Under the pieces are notes generated by a model. That model worked only from the letters and a program-made list of their open reading frames with translations. It searched no databases and was not told the origin of the DNA. Made by a program: the position numbers and the translations under genes. From Streptomyces collinus (GTDB taxonomy: Bacteria > Actinomycetota > Actinomycetes > Streptomycetales > Streptomycetaceae), in the NCBI RefSeq assembly GCF_031348265.1, contig NZ_CP133771.1, positions 1,860,001 to 1,924,000 on the forward strand: a stretch of DNA of 64,000 nucleotides, given 5' to 3'. Positions 24,613 to 34,579 of this stretch are shown here, piece by piece. Position 1 is the stretch's first letter. Every line of letters starts with the position of its first letter.

Positions 24613-25899
24613 TCAAGGCGCGTAGGCCAGTTGCGGAACGGTGAAGCAGGTGCGGTTCATGTCCCCCTGGCCCACCCAGCCCTCGCCGTCCTGCCAGCGG
24701 GCCACCGACAGGCAGGTCCTGCTGCTCTTCGGCGGCTCGGGCAGGCGCTCGAAGCGGACGGGGAGCAGCAGCCCCCCGGCGGTGTAGCCCTGGCTGCGGT
24801 TCATGAAGGCGTCGACGCACGCGCGCGTGATGCCCGTGCTCGCGCAGGACTTCGCGGCGTCCGTGAACCACCGCGCGGCCGCCCACCCCTCCAGCTGCCA
24901 CTGGGAGTGCGTCTCCAGGTCCTTCGTCGCCTCGCGGAACTCCCGTACGGCCGTGTTGCCGGTGTCCTCGAAGTTGCGGCTGGCGCCGGTCGCCCACAGG
25001 GCGTTGCGGCAGCGCGGGGCGTCCTTGTAGTCGTCGGCGACGGTGGACGTCCAGTTCTGCACGTTGGTCACCTTGGCGGTGACGTGGGCGCCGGCCTCGT
25101 CCATGGCCTGGCAGAGCCGGGCGTTGCCGTGCCCGTCGATCGCGTCGAACACCAGGTCTGCGCCCTGCTCCTTCAGGTCGGCGGCGACGGCGCGGAAGTT
25201 CGGCAGGGCGAAGTCGACCTGCTCGGTGACGACCTTGTAGCCCTCGGCGCGCAGGCCGCGTTCGACGAGCCGGGCGTAGGCGGCCGAGGCGGACTGGTTG
25301 TAGGAGACGACGGCGGCGGTGCGGGCGCCGTGCTCGCGTTTGAAGTAGCGGTAGACCTCGGTGCCGCCGTACAGCTTTCCGTCCCAGCCGGGGGTGCCGT
25401 CGCGGGGCGCGAGACTGCCGTAGATGCCGTAGAGGTGCGGGAAGGTGTCGTAGGCGGTGCCGATGGGCTGGCCGCCGACGTCGGGCACGCCCGCGCGTGC
25501 GACCCGGGAGGCGCCCGCGTAGTCCAGGGCGGTGGTGGCGACCAGGGCGACGACCTTGTCCTTCTCCACGAGCTGGTGCACGCACTCGTTGTTGCCGACG
25601 CCGCTGCCGCCGTCGTCGCAACCGCGCACCTCGACCCGGCGGCCGTCGATGCCCCCGCGCGCGTTGAGCCGGTCGAAGAAGGCCCGGGCGCCGTCGCGCG
25701 GGCCGGTGAAGGCGTTGCCGCCGACCGGGCTGGTGGCGCTGGTGATGATGCCGACCCGCAGGGGCGCGGCGTCGCGGGGCGCGGAGGTGCGGTCGTCGTG
25801 CTCGAAGTCGCTCTCCGGGAGCCGGCTGCCGCAGGCCGCGCTCAGGGCGAGCAGCAGTACCGCGACCAGGGCCTCAGCAGCCCGGGATCGGTGACGCAT
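24613..25899 (-). CDS. ABC importer substrate-binding lipoprotein, branched-chain amino acid type
   Basis: A 428-residue lipoprotein. A signal with lipobox LSAACGS places Cys23 as the lipidated residue. The periplasmic-binding-protein type I fold follows: LRVGIITSATSPVGGN, ARAFFDRLNARGGIDGR, VVALVATTALDYAG, with a second lobe around TAAVVSYNQSASAAY. This is the LivJ/LivK-like group, and the transporter's membrane genes lie divergently at 27059-30423. Paired Cys suggest disulphides. Its start overlaps the end of the upstream lipoprotein gene by 26 bases. The ligand may not be an amino acid. Confidence 0.88.
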   Translation of the reverse strand: MRHRSRAAEALVAVLLLALSAACGSRLPESDFEHDDRTSAPRDAAPLRVGIITSATSPVGGNAFTGPRDGARAFFDRLNARGGIDGRRVEVRGCDDGGSGVGNNECVHQLVEKDKVVALVATTALDYAGASRVARAGVPDVGGQPIGTAYDTFPHLYGIYGSLAPRDGTPGWDGKLYGGTEVYRYFKREHGARTAAVVSYNQSASAAYARLVERGLRAEGYKVVTEQVDFALPNFRAVAADLKEQGADLVFDAIDGHGNARLCQAMDEAGAHVTAKVTNVQNWTSTVADDYKDAPRCRNALWATGASRNFEDTGNTAVREFREATKDLETHSQWQLEGWAAARWFTDAAKSCASTGITRACVDAFMNRSQGYTAGGLLLPVRFERLPEPPKSSRTCLSVARWQDGEGWVGQGDMNRTCFTVPQLAYAP

Positions 25900-26437
25900 T
25901 GCCGCTCAGTTGCACCAGCGCGCACAGCGTCTTGGCGGACACCTTCCAGGTGCCGTCCTGCTCGACGGCGCTTCCTGAGGCGTCGGGCAGGGCGGTGGCG
26001 CCCTTCAGGGTGAGCGTGTACGTCACGTCCGCGCCGGTCGCCGAGGTGAACTCGACCTTGGTGACCTTCGCCTGGACCTGCCCGCCGCGCTCGTCACCGC
26101 TGAAGGCCTGGAGGACCGGGCCCATCCGGTCGCCGTTCTCCAGGACGGCCTGCTTCTCCTCGGCCGAGGTCTTCGGGTCGAAGAACTTCTGCCAGTTCTG
26201 CCGGATCTCCGCCTCCGCCGCGGCCCGGTCCGCCGGCGCGGAGGCCGGGGCGCTCGTGGTCCGCTCCGCGGTCGGGGTGGGAGGCGTGGACTCACTGCCG
26301 CCGCCGCTGTCGTCACTGCAGGCCGCCAGGGCCGGGGCGAGGGCCAGGACCAGGGCCGCGGCGATCGCCGTACCCCGTCCCGCGGTGCGTGGACCCCCCG
26401 TCGCGTTCCCCCGCTTGAGGTCGCTGCCGAGAACCAT
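25874..26437 (-). CDS. small lipoprotein of unknown function
   Basis: A 187-residue lipoprotein. From ATG 26437 a basic start leads to a hydrophobic span and the lipobox ALAACSDD, then a Ser/Thr/Pro/Ala linker. The globular part (AAEAEIRQNWQKFFDPKTSAEEKQAVLENGD onward to KGATALPDASGSAV) resembles the NTF2/low-molecular-weight-antigen type lipoproteins of actinobacteria. It ends within the start of the binding-protein gene (26-bp overlap), so both are probably one operon and may serve the same importer. Function unknown. Confidence 0.8.
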   Translation of the reverse strand: MVLGSDLKRGNATGGPRTAGRGTAIAAALVLALAPALAACSDDSGGGSESTPPTPTAERTTSAPASAPADRAAAEAEIRQNWQKFFDPKTSAEEKQAVLENGDRMGPVLQAFSGDERGGQVQAKVTKVEFTSATGADVTYTLTLKGATALPDASGSAVEQDGTWKVSAKTLCALVQLSGNASPIPGC

Positions 26438-26582
26438 CTGGCTCACCACCGGGTGTCGGTCCGGGCCATGTGCGCCCGGTGCTTTCAGGGTCAGCTTCCA
26501 CAGGGCATAGTGCAAGCGATCGGCGGACTTGAACAGGCAGCCCGACGCACGCACAGCCGATTCCGACGTGTGGGAGCCAGCG

Positions 26583-27059
26583 ATGCGGACCAGCCGACTG
26601 CGGACCGTGCATCCCGTCCTGTGGGCGGGCTGGGCCGCCCTGGCCGCCGGCGCGGTGCTGTGCGTCGTCGGCTGGTACGGAGTCTCCGGCGAGCGTTACG
26701 CCGAACGGCAGCTGCCCTACCTGGCCTCCTGCACGATCCCCGGCGCCGCGCTGATCGTCGCCGGGGCGGTGCTGCTGGCCCGGGGCCGGGGGGCGGTCGC
26801 CGCCACGCGCGTGGAGGAGCTGTACCACCTGCTGGTGGCGGCGGAGCCGGACGAGCCGGAGGGCACCGGCCGGGTCGCGCTCGCGCCGCTCGCGGTCAGC
26901 GGCGACCTGCTGATGGTGCCGGGCGGCACGCTGTGGCACCGCGCGGACTGCCCGCTGGTCGCGGGCAAGGCGGAGGCGGTCCCGGTGGACTCCAAGCTGG
27001 TGGCGAGCGGTGAGCTGGACCCGTGCCCGATCTGCGAGCCGGCCGAAGAAACCGACTGA
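26583..27059 (+). CDS. small two-span membrane protein, first gene of the Liv operon
   Basis: A 158-residue protein. ATG 26583 has GGGAG at 6 nt. Two spans (HPVLWAGWAALAAGAVLCVVGW and IPGAALIVAGAVLLARG) are followed by a cytosolic domain ending GTLWHRADCPLVAGK and LDPCPICEP, where CPxC plus an upstream His/Cys pair could bind zinc. The stop overlaps the ATG of the fused permease/ATPase gene (TGATG), implying tight coupling. I do not recognise the family; an accessory role in the transporter is inference. Confidence 0.8.
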   Translation: MRTSRLRTVHPVLWAGWAALAAGAVLCVVGWYGVSGERYAERQLPYLASCTIPGAALIVAGAVLLARGRGAVAATRVEELYHLLVAAEPDEPEGTGRVALAPLAVSGDLLMVPGGTLWHRADCPLVAGKAEAVPVDSKLVASGELDPCPICEPAEETD

Positions 27060-29785
27060 TGTCGTCGCTGACGTACGACCTCACGCTCGCCGGGCTCTCG
27101 GTCGGCAGTGCGGCGGCGCTGACCGGGATCGGCCTGATCGTGACGTACCGCGCGACGGGCGTGCTGAACTTCGCGCACGGCGCGATCGCGATGGTGTGCG
27201 CGTACGTGCTGCGGCAGTGCGTGGTCGAGTGGGGCTGGCCGCTGTGGCTCGGTGCGGTGGTGACGCTGCTGGTGCTGGCCCCGGGGCTGGGTGTGGTCCT
27301 GGAGCGGTTCGTGTTCCGGCCCCTGGCGGTCCTGGGCGGCGATCCGGCGCAGACGCTGGTGGCGTCCATCGGGGTGTTCGTGCTGCTGGTGGGCGGGGCG
27401 GCGCTGTTGTGGGGGCAGGGGGCGCGGGACGACGCGCCGGTGCTGGTGCCGGACGAGCCGTGGGGGCAGCTGGCGGTGGTGCTGGTGCTGGCCGCCGGGG
27501 TCGCGGCGATGGTGCGCCGGACGCGGTTCGGGCGGGAGCTGCGGGCCGTGGTCGACGACCGGCGGCTCGCCGAGCTGGGCGGCATCGACGCGGACCGGGT
27601 CGCGGCCACGGGCTGGGCGTTCGGCGCGTTCACGGCCGGTCTGACGGGTGTGCTGCTGGCGCCGTACGTGCGGCTCGACCCGTACGGTCTCTCGCTGCTC
27701 GTGATGGAGGTCGTGGCGGTCGCCGTGGCCGCGCGGATGCGGAGCCTGCCGGTCGCGGTGGTGGTGGCGCTGGGCATCGGGGTGGCGCAGAGTCAGCTGA
27801 CGCGGCTGCACCCGTCGGGCTGGGCCGAGCCGCTCCTCCAGGCGGTGGGCACGAACCTCTTCGTCGTAGCGCTGCTGGTCGCGGCGCTGGTCCTGCCGGG
27901 CGTCGGGGAGCGGGACGCGCTGCCGCGCACGGCCACCGCGCGCGTGCCGACCCCGCCGGGCGCCTGGATCGTGGTGCTCGTGCTGTTCCTGCTTCCGCTG
28001 GGGTTCGCCGGCCAGGATCTGCACACGTCGGTCCAGGTGCCGGCGCTGGCGGTGATCCTGCTGTCCCTGGTGGTCGTCACCGGGCGCGGCGGCCAGATCT
28101 CCCTGGGGCAGGCGGCGTACGCGGGGCTCGGCGCCCTGTTCACGGCGCTGCTGGCGGCGGGCCGTTTCCCGGGCCTGCCCGCCCTGCCGGAGCTGGCGGC
28201 CCTCGGGGTGTCGGTGGTCCTGGTGGCGCCGCTCGGCCTGCTGACGGGCTGGCCGGCGATCGGCCGCCGGGGCCTGGCGCTGGCGCTGGCGACGTTCGCG
28301 GTCGGCGTGGGAGTGAGCCGCTTCGTCTTCGCCCAGCCGTACGCCACCTCGGGCCTGTCCCTGGGCCGCCCCGCGGGCTTCGACGGGGACCGGGCGTACT
28401 ACGTCCTGGAGCTGCTCCTGCTGGCGGTCGCGCTGCTGGCCACGCACGCGCTGCGCCGGGGGCGGACGGGCCGGGCCCTCGCCGCCATGCGGGATCACGA
28501 GCGGGGCGCGCAGGCGGCGGGCGTCCGGGTGCCGTCCCTCAAGCTGCTGGCCTTCGTCGCGGGCGCCGCCCTGGCCGCGCTGGGCGGCGGCATGCTCGGC
28601 ATGGGCCTGCGTGCCTTCGACGCGGGCGCCTACGACCCCGTGCGCGGCCTGCTGTGGTTCGCGGCGGTGGTGGTGCTGGGCTCCGACAGCACGCTCGGCG
28701 CCCTCGCGGCGGCGGCTCTCCTGGTCGGGCTGGACGCGGGCACCCGGGGCGGTGTCGCGGCGGCCCTGATCGGCGTCCTGGCGATCCTGGTGGGCCGCTT
28801 CCCGGGCGGCCCGTACGAAGCCCTGCGCACGGCCACGGAACGCCTCCGGCTGCGCCACACCCCGGGCCTGACTCCGGCGGGCGCCCGGGCCCGCGGGATG
28901 CTGCGCCCCGCGGAGGCGCGGGCGGCTCCGAGGGCTCCGGTGCCGAGCGGGGCGACACGCGTGGCTCACAGGGCAGGAACACCCACCCGGCGCAAGCACC
29001 CGGACGGCGACAGCCACCCGCCACCCGGCCCACCGGGCCGGGCCGTCCCCGGCCTGGGAGACGCCTCTCCGCCCGCACCCCCGACCGCCGCTCCCCTCCT
29101 CACCGCCCGCCGGCTCCACGCCCACTACGGCGGCTTCACCGCCCTCGACGGAGTGGAGCTGGACCTCTCCCCCGGCCGGATCACCGCGGTCGTCGGGCCC
29201 AACGGGGCCGGGAAGAGCACCCTGTTCCACTGTCTGGCGGGGACGTTGCCGCCCGCGCGTGGGACCGTGCGGCTCGGCGGGCGGGACATCACCGCGCTGC
29301 CCGCCCATGCCCGCGCCCGGCTCGGTGTCGCACGGACGTTCCAGCAACTGGCCGTCTTCCCGTCGCTGACCGTGGCCGAGAACGTCCGGGTCGGCGCCGA
29401 GCAGGGCCGGGTGACCGACCCGGGCGCGGTGGAGCGCGCCCTCAGGCTGCTCGGGCTCGACGGGCCCCTGCGCGCACGGCCCGCCGCCGGGCTGCCCACC
29501 GGGACGCTGCGCCGGGTCGAACTGGCCCGGGTCCTCGCGGGAAGCCCCCGCGTCCTGCTCCTCGACGAGCCCGCCGCCGGGCTCGACACCGCCGAAGTGA
29601 CCGTCCTGGCCCGGGTCCTGAAGGCGCTGGCCGCCGACGGCACGGCCCTCCTCGTCGTCGAGCACGACCTGGACCTGGTGGCCGGCCTCGCCGACGTCGT
29701 GCACGTGATGACCGCGGGCCGGATCGTCGCCTCCGGCCCGCCCGGACGCGTGCTGGACGCCCTGGAACCGGGGGCCGGACGATGA
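27059..29785 (+). CDS. LivH-LivM-LivG fusion: two permeases and an ATPase in one chain
   Basis: A 908-residue fusion of three parts of a branched-chain-amino-acid-type importer. Residues 1-290 are LivH-like (GLIVTYRATGVLNFAHGA). Residues 300-597 are LivM-like (GQISLGQAAYAGLGALFTA). A Pro/Arg-rich linker of about 80 residues precedes the LivG-like ATPase from 679: Walker A GPNGAGKST (713-721), Q-loop RTFQQLAVF, Walker B VLLLDEPAAGLD and VVEHDLD with the H-loop His. The signature motif, normally LSYGQ/LSGGQ, is LPTGTLRR (from 812). ATG 27059 shares a base with the previous stop, and the end overlaps the LivF gene by ATGA. The frame is open across all joins, so this is not an annotation artefact. 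Confidence 0.9.
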   Translation: MSSLTYDLTLAGLSVGSAAALTGIGLIVTYRATGVLNFAHGAIAMVCAYVLRQCVVEWGWPLWLGAVVTLLVLAPGLGVVLERFVFRPLAVLGGDPAQTLVASIGVFVLLVGGAALLWGQGARDDAPVLVPDEPWGQLAVVLVLAAGVAAMVRRTRFGRELRAVVDDRRLAELGGIDADRVAATGWAFGAFTAGLTGVLLAPYVRLDPYGLSLLVMEVVAVAVAARMRSLPVAVVVALGIGVAQSQLTRLHPSGWAEPLLQAVGTNLFVVALLVAALVLPGVGERDALPRTATARVPTPPGAWIVVLVLFLLPLGFAGQDLHTSVQVPALAVILLSLVVVTGRGGQISLGQAAYAGLGALFTALLAAGRFPGLPALPELAALGVSVVLVAPLGLLTGWPAIGRRGLALALATFAVGVGVSRFVFAQPYATSGLSLGRPAGFDGDRAYYVLELLLLAVALLATHALRRGRTGRALAAMRDHERGAQAAGVRVPSLKLLAFVAGAALAALGGGMLGMGLRAFDAGAYDPVRGLLWFAAVVVLGSDSTLGALAAAALLVGLDAGTRGGVAAALIGVLAILVGRFPGGPYEALRTATERLRLRHTPGLTPAGARARGMLRPAEARAAPRAPVPSGATRVAHRAGTPTRRKHPDGDSHPPPGPPGRAVPGLGDASPPAPPTAAPLLTARRLHAHYGGFTALDGVELDLSPGRITAVVGPNGAGKSTLFHCLAGTLPPARGTVRLGGRDITALPAHARARLGVARTFQQLAVFPSLTVAENVRVGAEQGRVTDPGAVERALRLLGLDGPLRARPAAGLPTGTLRRVELARVLAGSPRVLLLDEPAAGLDTAEVTVLARVLKALAADGTALLVVEHDLDLVAGLADVVHVMTAGRIVASGPPGRVLDALEPGAGR

Positions 29786-30423
29786 CGACCGTCTCCCTGC
29801 GCCACGCACGCGTGCGCTACGGCCCCCTGGAAGCGCTGCACGGCATCACCCTCACCGCTGCCGGCCCGGGCCTCACCGTGCTGCTCGGCCGCAACGGGTC
29901 CGGCCGCACCACCGCCCTGCGCGCCCTGGCCGGCACCGTGCCCCTGTCGGGCGGCGCGGTGGTGTGGGACGGCACGGACGTGACCCGCGTCCCGGCGTAC
30001 GAACGGGCCCGGCGGGGGCTGTGCCTGGTGCCGGAGCGGCAGGCCGTGTTCGGCTCGCTCACCGTGCGCGAGAACCTCGCACTCGCCGCGCGCGACCACA
30101 CCCCGGCCCTCGACGCCTACCCGCGGCTGCGGCCCTTGCTGGAGCGGCGTGCCGGCACCCTCTCGGGCGGGGAGCAGCGCATGCTCGCCCTTTCCCGGGC
30201 TCTGCTCGCCCGCGCACGCGTGCTGCTCGTCGACGAGCCCGCCCAGGGCATGTCGCCGTCGGTCGCGGCCCGGACGTACGAGCTGCTCGGCGCACTGGAC
30301 GCGTGTGTGGTGGTCGCCGAGCAGCGGCTGCCGCCCGCCCTGCGGGAGCGGTCCGCGATCGTCTACGAACTGCGCCGCGGGGCCGTCGTGTTCGCCGGGG
30401 AGGCGGGCGAACTCGCGGGCTGA
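29782..30423 (+). CDS. LivF-like ABC ATPase with altered Walker A
   Basis: A 213-residue ATPase, partner of the fused LivG domain. The Walker A reads GRNGSGRTT (residues 36-44): the invariant Lys is Arg42 (codon CGC at 29905-29907). The signature LSGGEQ (127-132) and Walker B VLLVDEPAQGM are intact, and CLVPERQAVFGSLTVRENL is typical of LivF. The H-loop His is replaced (VVAEQR), as is common in LivF. With Walker A altered here and the signature altered in LivG, one of the two sandwiched ATP sites should be weak. Overlaps the upstream gene by 4 nt. Confidence 0.9.
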   Translation: MTTVSLRHARVRYGPLEALHGITLTAAGPGLTVLLGRNGSGRTTALRALAGTVPLSGGAVVWDGTDVTRVPAYERARRGLCLVPERQAVFGSLTVRENLALAARDHTPALDAYPRLRPLLERRAGTLSGGEQRMLALSRALLARARVLLVDEPAQGMSPSVAARTYELLGALDACVVVAEQRLPPALRERSAIVYELRRGAVVFAGEAGELAG

Positions 30424-30436
30424 TGCCGGACGCCGA

Positions 30437-30468
30437 GGCCCCGTCCGGTCGGCCGACCGGACGGGGCC
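30437..30468. terminator. bidirectional terminator, 32-bp perfect palindrome
   Basis: GGCCCCGTCCGGTCGG followed directly by its reverse complement, between the convergent livF-like and rpf-like genes. As a hairpin it gives about 14 bp with a 4-nt loop. Confidence 0.88.
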
Positions 30469-30495
30469 CGTGTCCCGGCGAGGGGGAGCAGCGTC

Positions 30496-31671
<1,176 letters not shown>

Positions 31672-32469
31672 GTGCCGCGCATGCTCGACGTCAGCGACGA
31701 GGTACGCGCCGAGATCGGCGACGAAGAAGCCGACCGCCTGCTCGCCGGAGAGACCGCCCCGGGCAGTTACGACTGCACCTCCTGCCGCACACCGGGCGAC
31801 TCCACGCAGGAGCGCACCAGCACCGTTCTGTTCATCGGTGACGAGACCGCCGTCCTCGCCTTCGCCCACTCCGGCTGTCTGCCCTCGCAGGTCGTGCAGG
31901 TCACCGAGGAGCAGCTGCGGGGCGCCGTGAAGTCCATCGCCGGCGACACCGTCGACCTGGAGCCCGACAGGGTGGTACCCGACAAGGCGGTGCCCGAGCA
32001 GGCGGTGCTCGGTGTGACCAGCGGGCTCGTCCTGATCGGCGGGGAGCTCCACCCGGCCCTGGTGGTGGAGCCGACCGGGCCCATCGCCCGGCCCGGCACG
32101 ACCGGCACCGGCGACGACTTCCTGCCGCTGCTCATCGAGCAGGGCTTCATGCCGCTGTCGGAGCTGTCGGCCGTACCGCCGGTGCTGCACGGCTGGTCGG
32201 TGCTGCTCGCCATGGGCCAGCTGCACGCGGTGCTCCAGCCGGGCAGCAACGGCGGCCAGCCGGTGGCCTGGTGGCAGGCGCACCAGCCGCTCCAGGTGAC
32301 CGACGGCTGGCGCGCGGCGGCCAACAAGCACCAGCAGGTGCTGATGCTCGCCGCGCCCGCCGGCTCGATCGGCCGCCAGCCGCGCGAGGACCTGCTGCGG
32401 GACGCGCTGGACAAGGCGGCGGCGAACGGAAAGCTGGTCGGCTCGGCGCTGCCGCTGGCCGGCACCTGA
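31672..32469 (+). CDS. conserved Streptomyces protein of unknown function
   Basis: A 265-residue cytosolic protein. GTG 31672 (VPRMLDVSDEVRAEIG) has GAGGGAG 6 nt upstream. An early CTSCRTPGD (Cys-x-x-Cys) follows GSYD, and three roughly similar alternating strand segments come after (TSTVLFIGDETAVLAFAHSGC, VLGVTSGLVLIGGELHPALVV, HGWSVLLAMGQLHAVLQPG). The Cys pair plus the later SGC could bind a metal or be redox active. No transmembrane segment. I do not recognise a named family. Codon use is typical, and a terminator lies after the next gene, so the two may be expressed together. Confidence 0.8.
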   Translation: MPRMLDVSDEVRAEIGDEEADRLLAGETAPGSYDCTSCRTPGDSTQERTSTVLFIGDETAVLAFAHSGCLPSQVVQVTEEQLRGAVKSIAGDTVDLEPDRVVPDKAVPEQAVLGVTSGLVLIGGELHPALVVEPTGPIARPGTTGTGDDFLPLLIEQGFMPLSELSAVPPVLHGWSVLLAMGQLHAVLQPGSNGGQPVAWWQAHQPLQVTDGWRAAANKHQQVLMLAAPAGSIGRQPREDLLRDALDKAAANGKLVGSALPLAGT

Positions 32470-32554
32470 GCCGCCCGTCACCCGAGCACGCCGCAGACCC
32501 GCGAAAGCCGCACCCGGGCCGCATCCCCTGACCCGCGGGGTCGTTTGGACATAC

Positions 32555-32944
32555 GTGCACGCATACGACGTTCCCCGCCGCCAGTCCTTCTCGCCGATTC
32601 CGTCCGCGCGATCGGCTCAGGACTCCCAGGGCGGCCCATCGGCCACGCCGATCTACGACGCGCTCTACGCCGAGTACGTCAAGTCCTTCCGCGCACTGCC
32701 CGGCGACCGCAGTGGCGAGGAGAAGCTGGGATTCACCGCCTTCGGAAACACCCCGCACGGTTCGGGCTCGTACGCGGGGGCGTACGGCAGCTCCTACAGT
32801 GCCTACAGCGCGGGCGCCCAGAGCGCCCGTCATGCCGCCGGGCAGCAGCCGCAGTGGCAACGCGTCGGGACCGTCGCCTCACACAGCACGGGGATGCACC
32901 ACGTACCGGCCGCGCTGCCGCCAGGGCGGCGCGGCGGCGTCTGA
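32555..32944 (+). CDS. small Ser/Tyr/Gly-rich protein (DUF6643-like)
   Basis: A 129-residue protein from GTG 32555. The middle has PIYDALYAEYVKSFRALPGDRSGEE, an amphipathic helix, and the second half is rich in Gly, Ser, Ala and Tyr (SYAGAYGSSYSAYSAG) and looks disordered. No ribosome site precedes the GTG. Small proteins of this make-up are common in Streptomyces; function is unknown. A very strong terminator starts 13 nt after the stop. Confidence 0.75.
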   Translation: MHAYDVPRRQSFSPIPSARSAQDSQGGPSATPIYDALYAEYVKSFRALPGDRSGEEKLGFTAFGNTPHGSGSYAGAYGSSYSAYSAGAQSARHAAGQQPQWQRVGTVASHSTGMHHVPAALPPGRRGGV

Positions 32945-32956
32945 GCGAGCACCGGA

Positions 32957-33000
32957 CACTGGAAAGGGGCGGCCCCGTTCGGGGCCGCCCCTTTCCAGTG
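32957..33000. terminator. bidirectional terminator, 20-bp perfect stem
   Basis: CACTGGAAAGGGGCGGCCCC pairs fully with 32981-33000 around a GTTC loop. It serves both the gene ending at 32944 and der, whose stop is 8 nt away. Confidence 0.93.
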
Positions 33001-33007
33001 CTGCGCG

Positions 33008-34501
33008 CTACTTCTTCTTGCCGCGCTTCTCGCGCACCCGCACGGAGATGTGGATGGGCGTCCCCTCGAAGCTGAACTCCTCGCGCAGCCGGCGCTCGAT
33101 GAAGCGCCGGTAGCCCGCCTCGATGAATCCGGAGGCGAACAGCACGAACCGCGGCGGCTTGGTGCCCGCCTGCGTGCCGAACAGGATGCGCGGCTGCTTG
33201 CCGCCCCGGACCGGGTGCGGGTGGGCGGCGACCAGCTCACCGAGGAAGGCGTTCAGCCGGCCCGTCGGGACCCGGGTCTCCCAGCCCGCCAGGGCCGTCT
33301 CGATCGCCGGTACCAGCTTCTCCATGTGCCGGCCGGTGCGCGCCGAGACGTTCACCCGCGGCGCCCACGCCACCTGGCCGAGCTCGGTCTCGATCTCCCG
33401 CTCCAGGTAGTAGCGACGCTCCTCGTCGAGGGTGTCCCACTTGTTGTACGCCATGACGATCGCGCGGCCGGCCTCGACGGCCATGGTGACGATCCGCTGG
33501 TCCTGCACCGAGACGGACTCGGAGCCGTCGATCAGGATGACCGCAACCTCCGCCTTCTCGACGGCGGCCGCGGTGCGCAGCGAGGCGTAGTAGTCGGCGC
33601 CCTGCTGGAGGTGGACGCGCTTGCGGATGCCCGCGGTGTCGACGAACTTCCAGGTGACGCCGCCGAGTTCGATCAGCTCGTCGACCGGGTCGCGGGTGGT
33701 GCCCGCCAGCTCGTTGACGACGACGCGCTCCTCGCCCGCCACCTTGTTCAGCAGCGAGGACTTGCCGACGTTCGGGCGTCCGATCAGGGCGATGCGCCGC
33801 GGGCCGCCGATGCCGCCCCCGCCGAACGTCTCGCGCGGCGCCTCGGGGAGCACTTCGAGGACCTGGTCGAGCATGTCGCCCGTGCCGCGGCCGTGCAGCG
33901 CGGAGACCGGGTGCGGCTCCCCCAGGCCCAGTGACCACAGGTAGGACGCGTCGGCCTCGCCGCTCTGGCCGTCCACCTTGTTGGCGCACAGCACGACCGG
34001 CTTGCCGGCCTTGCGCAGCAGCCGGACGACGGCCTCGTCGGTGTCGGTGGCGCCGACCTTGGCGTCGACGACGAAGACGACCGCGTCGGCGGCCTCGATG
34101 GCGTACTCGGCCTGGGCGGCGACGGAGGCGTCGATGCCGAGGACGTCCTGCTCCCAGCCGCCGGTGTCGACGACCTTGAAGCGGCGGCCGGCCCACTCGG
34201 CCTCGTAGGTCACACGGTCGCGGGTGACGCCGGGCTTGTCCTCGACGACGGCCTCACGGCGCCCGATGATGCGGTTCACCAGAGTCGACTTGCCGACATT
34301 GGGGCGGCCGACGACGGCGAGGACGGGCAGCGGGCCGTGCCCGGCCGCCTCGATGGCGCCTTCGACGTCTTCGAGGTCGAAGCCCTCCTCGGCGGCGAGC
34401 TCCATGAACTCCGCGTACTCGGCGTCGCCGAGCGCCCCGTGGTCGTGCTCGTACGCGCCCTCGGAGGCGTCCGAGCCGTCGGGCTGGATGTGGTCGTTCA
34501 T
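33008..34501 (-). CDS. der: ribosome assembly GTPase Der (EngA)
   Basis: A 497-residue double GTPase needed for 50S ribosome maturation. Two G domains in tandem each have a P-loop ([13 protein letters not shown] and [13 protein letters not shown]), switch II DTGGW and DTAGI, and NKVD / NKWD base-recognition motifs; a KH-like domain follows, ending in a Lys-rich tail (REKRGKKK). The N-terminal acidic extension (about 55 residues, [17 protein letters not shown]) is an actinobacterial feature. It follows plsC 78 nt downstream on the same strand, so der is the last gene of the aroH-tyrA-cmk-plsC-der series. Confidence 0.97.
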   Translation of the reverse strand: MNDHIQPDGSDASEGAYEHDHGALGDAEYAEFMELAAEEGFDLEDVEGAIEAAGHGPLPVLAVVGRPNVGKSTLVNRIIGRREAVVEDKPGVTRDRVTYEAEWAGRRFKVVDTGGWEQDVLGIDASVAAQAEYAIEAADAVVFVVDAKVGATDTDEAVVRLLRKAGKPVVLCANKVDGQSGEADASYLWSLGLGEPHPVSALHGRGTGDMLDQVLEVLPEAPRETFGGGGIGGPRRIALIGRPNVGKSSLLNKVAGEERVVVNELAGTTRDPVDELIELGGVTWKFVDTAGIRKRVHLQQGADYYASLRTAAAVEKAEVAVILIDGSESVSVQDQRIVTMAVEAGRAIVMAYNKWDTLDEERRYYLEREIETELGQVAWAPRVNVSARTGRHMEKLVPAIETALAGWETRVPTGRLNAFLGELVAAHPHPVRGGKQPRILFGTQAGTKPPRFVLFASGFIEAGYRRFIERRLREEFSFEGTPIHISVRVREKRGKKK

Positions 34502-34579
34502 GAAGTCCGTACCTCGTCGTTCATCGTGGTGGTCGGTGGAGTACCCGCTGTTCCGGGCTGATCCACTACTCAGTGTCGC

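Noticed and set aside
27010..30423. 1137-codon frame overlapping the Liv fusion
   Set aside because: Its first ~920 codons are a frame-shifted shadow of the fusion; only the last 213 codons are the real LivF gene, fixed by an ATGA overlap at 29782.
24613..30423. transporter assigned to leucine/isoleucine/valine
   Set aside because: Family membership is clear but proteins of this family take many ligands, and nothing nearby points to amino acid use.
32555..32944. leaderless start for the Ser/Tyr-rich protein
   Set aside because: No TAnnnT box at the right distance from GTG 32555; the initiation mode stays open.
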